Origin: Nitrososphaeraceae archaeon
GTDB lineage: Archaea > Thermoproteota > Nitrososphaeria > Nitrososphaerales > Nitrososphaeraceae
Direction of reading: 5' to 3'
Assembly (NCBI GenBank): GCA_030038695.1
Contig: JASHSN010000058.1
Span: forward strand, 1-6,897
Length of the DNA: 6,897 bases
Part shown: positions 4,592 to 6,897 of the stretch, in pieces
How positions within the stretch are numbered: the first letter of the stretch is position 1
How the letters are laid out: each line of letters opens with the position of its first letter
Program-made: the position numbers and the translations under genes
The notes under the pieces: model-generated
Database searches by the model: none
Told to the model about the DNA's origin: nothing
Seen by the model: the letters and a program-made list of their open reading frames with translations, nothing else

Positions 4592-4630
4592 AAGTTTCTG
4601 AAACTTTGAACTGCTTAAACAGTTTAAACT
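4592..4630. repeat. Cluster of palindromes related to the 32-nt repeat
   Basis: AAGTTT-CTG-AAACTT (4592-4606) is a perfect 6-bp hairpin. AACTG (4609-4613) and CAGTT (4620-4624) repeat the arms seen in the 32-nt repeats with a shorter 6-base centre. AGTTTAAACT (4621-4630) is a perfect 10-bp palindrome. The shared half-sites suggest binding sites for one dimeric protein. Confidence 0.55.
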
Positions 4631-4877
4631 TAGTGTAGTAAATGAGTGTTATTGTTTTATCATGGCTTCATTAAATGCATCTTATAACAAAAAAGGATTC
4701 ATATCTACCGATCCTGTGCAAGATAAGAATTCGGTGTGTTTGTCAGTTTCTTACGTAATTAGATCTTACTTGTGATATGCTTGTTTAAGTGTAATATGGC
4801 GATGGCGACTTTATCATCCAGCACTACGAGTACAATAGTAAACAATTATTGCACTTTTATATAGGTGTAGACGTCGT

Positions 4878-5183
4878 ATGGAAACGGAGACGAAACGATT
4901 CTTGTATCAACTTATTCCCCCACGACCAACGTTTGTAGAGGATATGACTGAAATTGAAAGAAATCTAATGCAGGAACATGCTCATTACTGGAGAGATTTG
5001 ACAGACAGGAGGATTGCAGTCATCTTTGGACTAGTTCTGGATCCGAAGGGCCCATGGGGAGTTGCCATTGTTGAAGCGACAGATGAAGCATATGCTCGTA
5101 CTCTTGGTACAAATGACCCTGCCGTCAAAGCAGGTTTTAGTTTTGAAGTCTATCAAATGCCTGGTGCGATAGTACGAAAATGA
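4878..5183 (+). CDS. YciI-like (YCII-related domain) protein
   Basis: This 101-residue protein has the ferredoxin-like alpha+beta layout of the YCII family. Strand 1 is RFLYQLIPPRP (7-17), followed by the helix TEIERNLMQEHAHYWRDL (24-41) with the conserved His-containing EH..Y block, strands RRIAVIFGLVLD and GVAIVEA, the helix DEAYARTLGTNDP (69-81), and the signature NDPAVKAG (79-86) before a final strand, FSFEVYQMPG. In the family, a His in the helix and the Asp of the NDPAV loop line a small pocket thought to be an active site. Most members have no proven substrate, so the role here is open. It is cytoplasmic and apparently monocistronic. T-rich stretches after the stop (about 5190 and 5211) could end transcription. 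Confidence 0.85.
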   Translation: METETKRFLYQLIPPRPTFVEDMTEIERNLMQEHAHYWRDLTDRRIAVIFGLVLDPKGPWGVAIVEATDEAYARTLGTNDPAVKAGFSFEVYQMPGAIVRK

Positions 5184-5265
5184 CTATACCTTTTAATCAA
5201 TGATCTGGTTCCTTTATTTATCACATTAGGTACATCTAACTATTCGATGTCTGTGATCGTGATCT

Positions 5266-5273
5266 TTTAATTG
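5266..5273 (+). promoter_or_regulatory. TATA-like box of the zinc-finger microprotein gene
   Basis: CTTTTAAT lies centred about 25 bases before the ATG at 5295, the spacing of a leaderless archaeal transcript. It supports the small gene that follows. Confidence 0.45.
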
Positions 5274-5294
5274 GATGATGCCGATATTATAGTT

Positions 5295-5426
5295 ATGCTA
5301 AGTAAAACTATTAGGTGTACATTGTGTGGACAGGCATTTGAAACATCTGAATTACTCAGAGAACATGAGAAAGTAATGATAGAAGACAGGAAATACAAAA
5401 ACCATCAAGGTTTTGATGCTTATTAA
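5295..5426 (+). CDS. 43-residue CxxC zinc-finger microprotein
   Basis: This short protein from an ATG start has the C2H2 finger beginning CTLCGQAFETSELLREH: two cysteines at residues 8 and 11, the typical aromatic Phe at 15, Leu at 21 and His at 24 with exactly 12 residues between the second Cys and the first His. The expected second His three to five residues later is missing (EKVMI); the only other His is at 37 (KNHQG), so the fourth ligand is displaced. Tiny single-finger proteins with a glycine-containing tail are familiar from soil ammonia-oxidising archaea. Likely roles are nucleic-acid or protein binding; none is shown. It stands alone between the YciI-like gene and the 5633 region. 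Confidence 0.75.
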   Translation: MLSKTIRCTLCGQAFETSELLREHEKVMIEDRKYKNHQGFDAY

Positions 5427-5460
5427 TAATAGGAATCTCAAATATGCGAAATAGGTCCTA

Positions 5461-5477
5461 AGATCAGTGTCTGATCT
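5461..5477. promoter_or_regulatory. Perfect 7-bp hairpin AGATCAG-TGT-CTGATCT
   Basis: Exact inverted arms flank a 3-base loop, 35 bp downstream of the zinc-finger gene. It is not followed by a T-run, so it is not a standard terminator. It could be a 3' end-stabilising hairpin or a dimer binding site. Confidence 0.5.
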
Positions 5478-5545
5478 AGAGACGGACTTTCTCCTAACAA
5501 TGAGATTAGTACTGAATGAAACAACAGCTCGAAGAACAAACCAAC

Positions 5546-5562
5546 CTTTTTCTTTTATTTAT
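5546..5562 (+). terminator. T-rich tract, candidate archaeal terminator
   Basis: CTTTTTCTTTTATTTAT is a pyrimidine-rich run of the kind at which archaeal RNA polymerase stops without a hairpin. It would end the transcript of the zinc-finger gene and separates it from the promoter at 5598. Confidence 0.35.
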
Positions 5563-5597
5563 TGAGAAAAGTCTAAAAATGCGATATTTAGAAAAGA

Positions 5598-5604
5598 TTT
5601 ATAA
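5598..5604 (+). promoter_or_regulatory. TATA box before the 5633-6645 gene group
   Basis: TTTATAA lies in GATTTATAACC. Initiation about 26 bases on would fall at about 5627, six bases before the ATG at 5633. It could drive the overlapping frames and DUF192 as one operon. Confidence 0.45.
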
Positions 5605-5632
5605 CCTTTAGCTTTCCCCACAAAAAATATAC

Positions 5633-5761
5633 ATGGAAATTTCTAGTTGCTTTTGTGTAAATGTAGATATGTCTTATTGCCGCGGTTGTTTGATTTGGCG
5701 TAATCATGCAGCTTTGTTATGGCAAATCGAAAACTGGGAATGTAGATGGATCAATTTGTGA
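5633..5761 (+). CDS. Small Cys/Trp-rich ORF, possibly the start of a frameshifted gene
   Basis: There are 42 codons from the first ATG after the TATA box. It reads MEISSCFCVNVD and then a CRGC pair, with four tryptophans in the second half; five cysteines in 42 residues is unusual. It is in the same phase as the large ORF starting at 5795, separated by several stops (TGA 5759, TAA 5762, TGA 5783). The promoter position argues that translation starts here. I do not recognise it. Confidence 0.3.
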   Translation: MEISSCFCVNVDMSYCRGCLIWRNHAALLWQIENWECRWINL

Positions 5762-5819
5762 TAAGTACCTTAATGAGAATGGTGAGTTCATTCGTTGCAA
5801 TGGACGTCCGTTCTTCTAG
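5706..5819 (+). CDS. Bridging ORF in another frame, possibly the middle of the same gene
   Basis: An ATG at 5706 opens 37 codons that overlap both neighbouring frames. It contains GNVDGSICDKYLNENGEF and then IRCNGR. The C-x5-L-x-x-NG...C pattern resembles VCSDLVNSNGTLTP...LSCDNYGG in the large ORF downstream, which suggests that both parts belong to one Cys-containing secreted-type domain now split by frameshifts. The resemblance is by eye only. Confidence 0.35.
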   Translation: MQLCYGKSKTGNVDGSICDKYLNENGEFIRCNGRPFF

Positions 5820-6169
5820 AAAAGCAGGCGGGAATGAGAGCGCCTTCTAGAATTGACCGGAACACAGTTTGTAGTGATCTTGTGAATTCGAATGGAACTC
5901 TAACACCGGCGGGTGATACTGCACTGAGTTGCGATAATTATGGGGGACAATATATTAGATTTGTATTGTCGATGGGAGTTCCCGTGCTACATTACAGAGT
6001 ACCGTTAGGGGATGTTTTATTTGACCTTGGTTTGCTTGCCCAACTGACAGGATTTGCTGATATGGTAAACATGACTACAGTAGAATCACCCAATCAAGTT
6101 GAGTTTCTTACACAGGACACTACGCCTGCACTAAACTATCACTCATCAATAACATGGTTCACAAAATAA
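5795..6169 (+). CDS. Hypothetical protein upstream of and overlapping DUF192
   Basis: The frame is open from a TTG at 5795; the first ATG is at 5834 (MRAPSRIDRNTVCSDL), giving 111 residues. Two cysteines (in NTVCSDL and LSCDNYGG) bracket a Thr/Asn/Gly-rich loop, followed by strand-rich sequence IRFVLSMGVPVLHYRVPLGD, a hydrophobic helix LFDLGLLAQLTGFADMV, and a polar tail ending NYHSSITWFTK. There is no signal peptide from either start, although the composition is that of an exported protein, consistent with a lost 5' end (see the two preceding frames). Its stop overlaps the DUF192 start by 16 bases, so the two are probably co-translated. The family is unrecognised. Confidence 0.6.
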   Translation: MQWTSVLLEKQAGMRAPSRIDRNTVCSDLVNSNGTLTPAGDTALSCDNYGGQYIRFVLSMGVPVLHYRVPLGDVLFDLGLLAQLTGFADMVNMTTVESPNQVEFLTQDTTPALNYHSSITWFTK

Positions 6170-6645
6170 CGGTGTTGTTGCCATTCATTGTATTCACCAT
6201 TGTCATCGGAGTATTAGCCGGTGTGATCAATCCTACGGCAGTTAAACGTTCTACAGCTGAATTTCCTAATGGGATAGTCAGGATCGATCATGAGACTATT
6301 AAGGTTGAAGTTGCGAAATCTGGTGCAGAACATGAACGGTGGCTAATGTTTAGGCACGATAAAATCCCAATAAATTCTGCAATGCTTCTTGTTTATGAAA
6401 ATCCAGATTTATATTCATTTACCCTCCTAAACATTGAATACAACCTTGATCTAATTTGGTTTGATGAAAAAGGAGATGTAGTATATTTGATAAATGATGC
6501 ACCGCCATGCAAGAGTGTATTGGATTTAGTTGATTGCACTTATAAGAATACAGAACCTGCTAAATATGTCATTGCTGCTACGTCCGGGTTTATATCTTAT
6601 CATCACATTACCAGAGGATCGAAGTTGACAGTAATCTCTATTTGA
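6154..6645 (+). CDS. Membrane-anchored DUF192 family protein
   Basis: This 163-residue protein has an N-terminal transmembrane anchor or signal (residues about 5-25, ITVLLPFIVFTIVIGVLAGV) and then an extracytoplasmic DUF192 domain. Recognisable blocks are IKVEVAKSGAEHERWLMFR (49-67), INSAMLLVYENPDLYSFTLLN (72-92), NLDLIWFDEKGDVVYLI (97-113), the APPCKS (116-121)...DCTY pair of cysteines, and AKYVIAATSGF (136-146) with ITRGSKLTVISI at the end. DUF192 proteins are small beta-rich domains of unknown biochemical role. Several usual residues are changed: GLM is WLM, GML is AML and the usual WM is FTL, so this copy is divergent. It overlaps the preceding ORF by 16 bases, indicating an operon. Confidence 0.9.
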   Translation: MVHKITVLLPFIVFTIVIGVLAGVINPTAVKRSTAEFPNGIVRIDHETIKVEVAKSGAEHERWLMFRHDKIPINSAMLLVYENPDLYSFTLLNIEYNLDLIWFDEKGDVVYLINDAPPCKSVLDLVDCTYKNTEPAKYVIAATSGFISYHHITRGSKLTVISI

Positions 6646-6755
6646 TTATGTAGAAAATTGAACTACCACATGAAATCCTAAAGGATTTAATATCCCAAGA
6701 AACAATTCTTCGTTGACAGATCATTTATTAGAAAATGTAAAGGCAGGTAAATTGT

Positions 6756-6897
6756 TTGAAAAATAAAAATATCATAATCTACAGCGTAGTTGCAGTTATT
6801 GCAGTTGTAGTAGCTTATTATGCTTTTTTCATAGGCGGTCCAAATAATAGTAGCATTAGTAGCGGTAATTCAAGCCAGTCTACTGCCCAACTTATAG
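6756..6897 (+). CDS. N-terminus of a membrane-anchored exported protein (runs off the right edge)
   Basis: Forty-seven codons are visible from a TTG start. KNKNIIIYSVVAVIAVVVAY and the following YAFF form a short basic head and one transmembrane helix (about 5-24), followed by a Ser/Asn/Gly-rich linker, GGPNNSSISSGNSSQSTAQ. Thaumarchaeal extracytoplasmic thioredoxin-like, peptidyl-prolyl isomerase and sulfocyanin-type proteins often start like this, so the domain outside the window decides its function. GGCAGG about 10 bases upstream could act as a weak ribosome-binding site. It follows DUF192 by about 110 bases on the same strand. Confidence 0.7.
   Translation, partial: MKNKNIIIYSVVAVIAVVVAYYAFFIGGPNNSSISSGNSSQSTAQLI

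Larger units (their letters stand above)
4321..4877. other. Long intergenic repeat region before the YciI-like gene
   Basis: Besides the repeats listed separately, TTGGTCT (4434-4440) and AGACCAA (4495-4501) form 7-bp inverted arms. A 37-codon frame starting ATG at 4662 (MASLNASYNKKGFIS..., stop 4773-4775) is open, but it has no family and no clear promoter; I rate it unlikely. TTTTATATA at 4855-4863 resembles a TATA box, yet it lies too close to the ATG at 4878 for normal initiation. Confidence 0.5.

Noticed and set aside
4662..4775. 37-codon ORF MASLNASYNKKG...
   Set aside because: No family, no ribosome-binding site and no well-spaced TATA box; too short to support as a gene.
6646..6712. 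Frame ATG-TAG-KIELPHEILKDLISQ... after DUF192
   Set aside because: It looks protein-like for about 20 residues, but the second codon is a stop and there is no other start; it is too short to call even as a remnant.
1..6897. tRNA or rRNA genes
   Set aside because: I looked for T-loop (GGTTCRANYCC-like) and cloverleaf patterns on both strands and saw none. A tRNA search program would settle this.

Overview
The window looks like an accessory, partly decaying stretch of an ammonia-oxidising archaeon of the Nitrososphaeria (Thaumarchaeota), most likely a soil-type Nitrososphaeraceae. The pointers are an archaeal translation factor aIF1/SUI1, leaderless promoters with TATA boxes about 25 bp before the start codons, and several small-protein families I recognise from that group: a short winged-helix regulator, a DUF6659-like protein, a tiny CxxC zinc-finger protein, a membrane-anchored DUF192 protein and a secreted protein with a PPASVG segment. 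The DNA is AT-rich and gene density is low. Family assignments rest on motif recognition only.

Layout. Positions 1-189 are the 3' end of an IS5-type transposase. The insertion cuts a minus-strand secreted-protein gene whose first ~70 codons remain at about 192-401. Positions 402-1000 hold that gene's promoter and a possible decayed minus-strand reading frame. A leader-like segment with a perfect 10-bp inverted repeat (1061-1086) and a competing stem precedes a small conserved gene (1206-1457), which converges on a DUF6659-like gene (1492-1929, minus). After a ~400-bp gap come divergent regulators: a 53-aa ribbon-helix-helix protein (2337-2498, minus) and a winged-helix protein (2677-2952, plus), each with its own leaderless-type promoter and with palindromes between them. 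aIF1 (3171-3464, minus) follows, then a probable pseudogene (3651-3943) and two overlapping small ORFs with a strong Shine-Dalgarno sequence (4016-4320).

Positions 4317-4630 are the most unusual part. They contain two 32-nt direct repeats separated by exactly 32 nt, a GC-rich 8-bp stem with two copies of a 15-mer, and nested palindromes that echo the AACTG/CAGTT arms of the 32-nt repeat. No recognised family explains them. They could be a structured RNA, a protein-binding array or the end of a small element.

The right part has a YciI-like protein (4878-5183), a 43-aa zinc-finger microprotein (5295-5426), a cluster of overlapping frames that may be one frameshifted gene (5633-6169), the DUF192 protein (6154-6645), and the start of a membrane-anchored exported protein running off the edge (6756-6897). 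Little suggests one pathway. The mix of transposon, broken genes, small regulators and repeats fits a genomic island or turnover zone.
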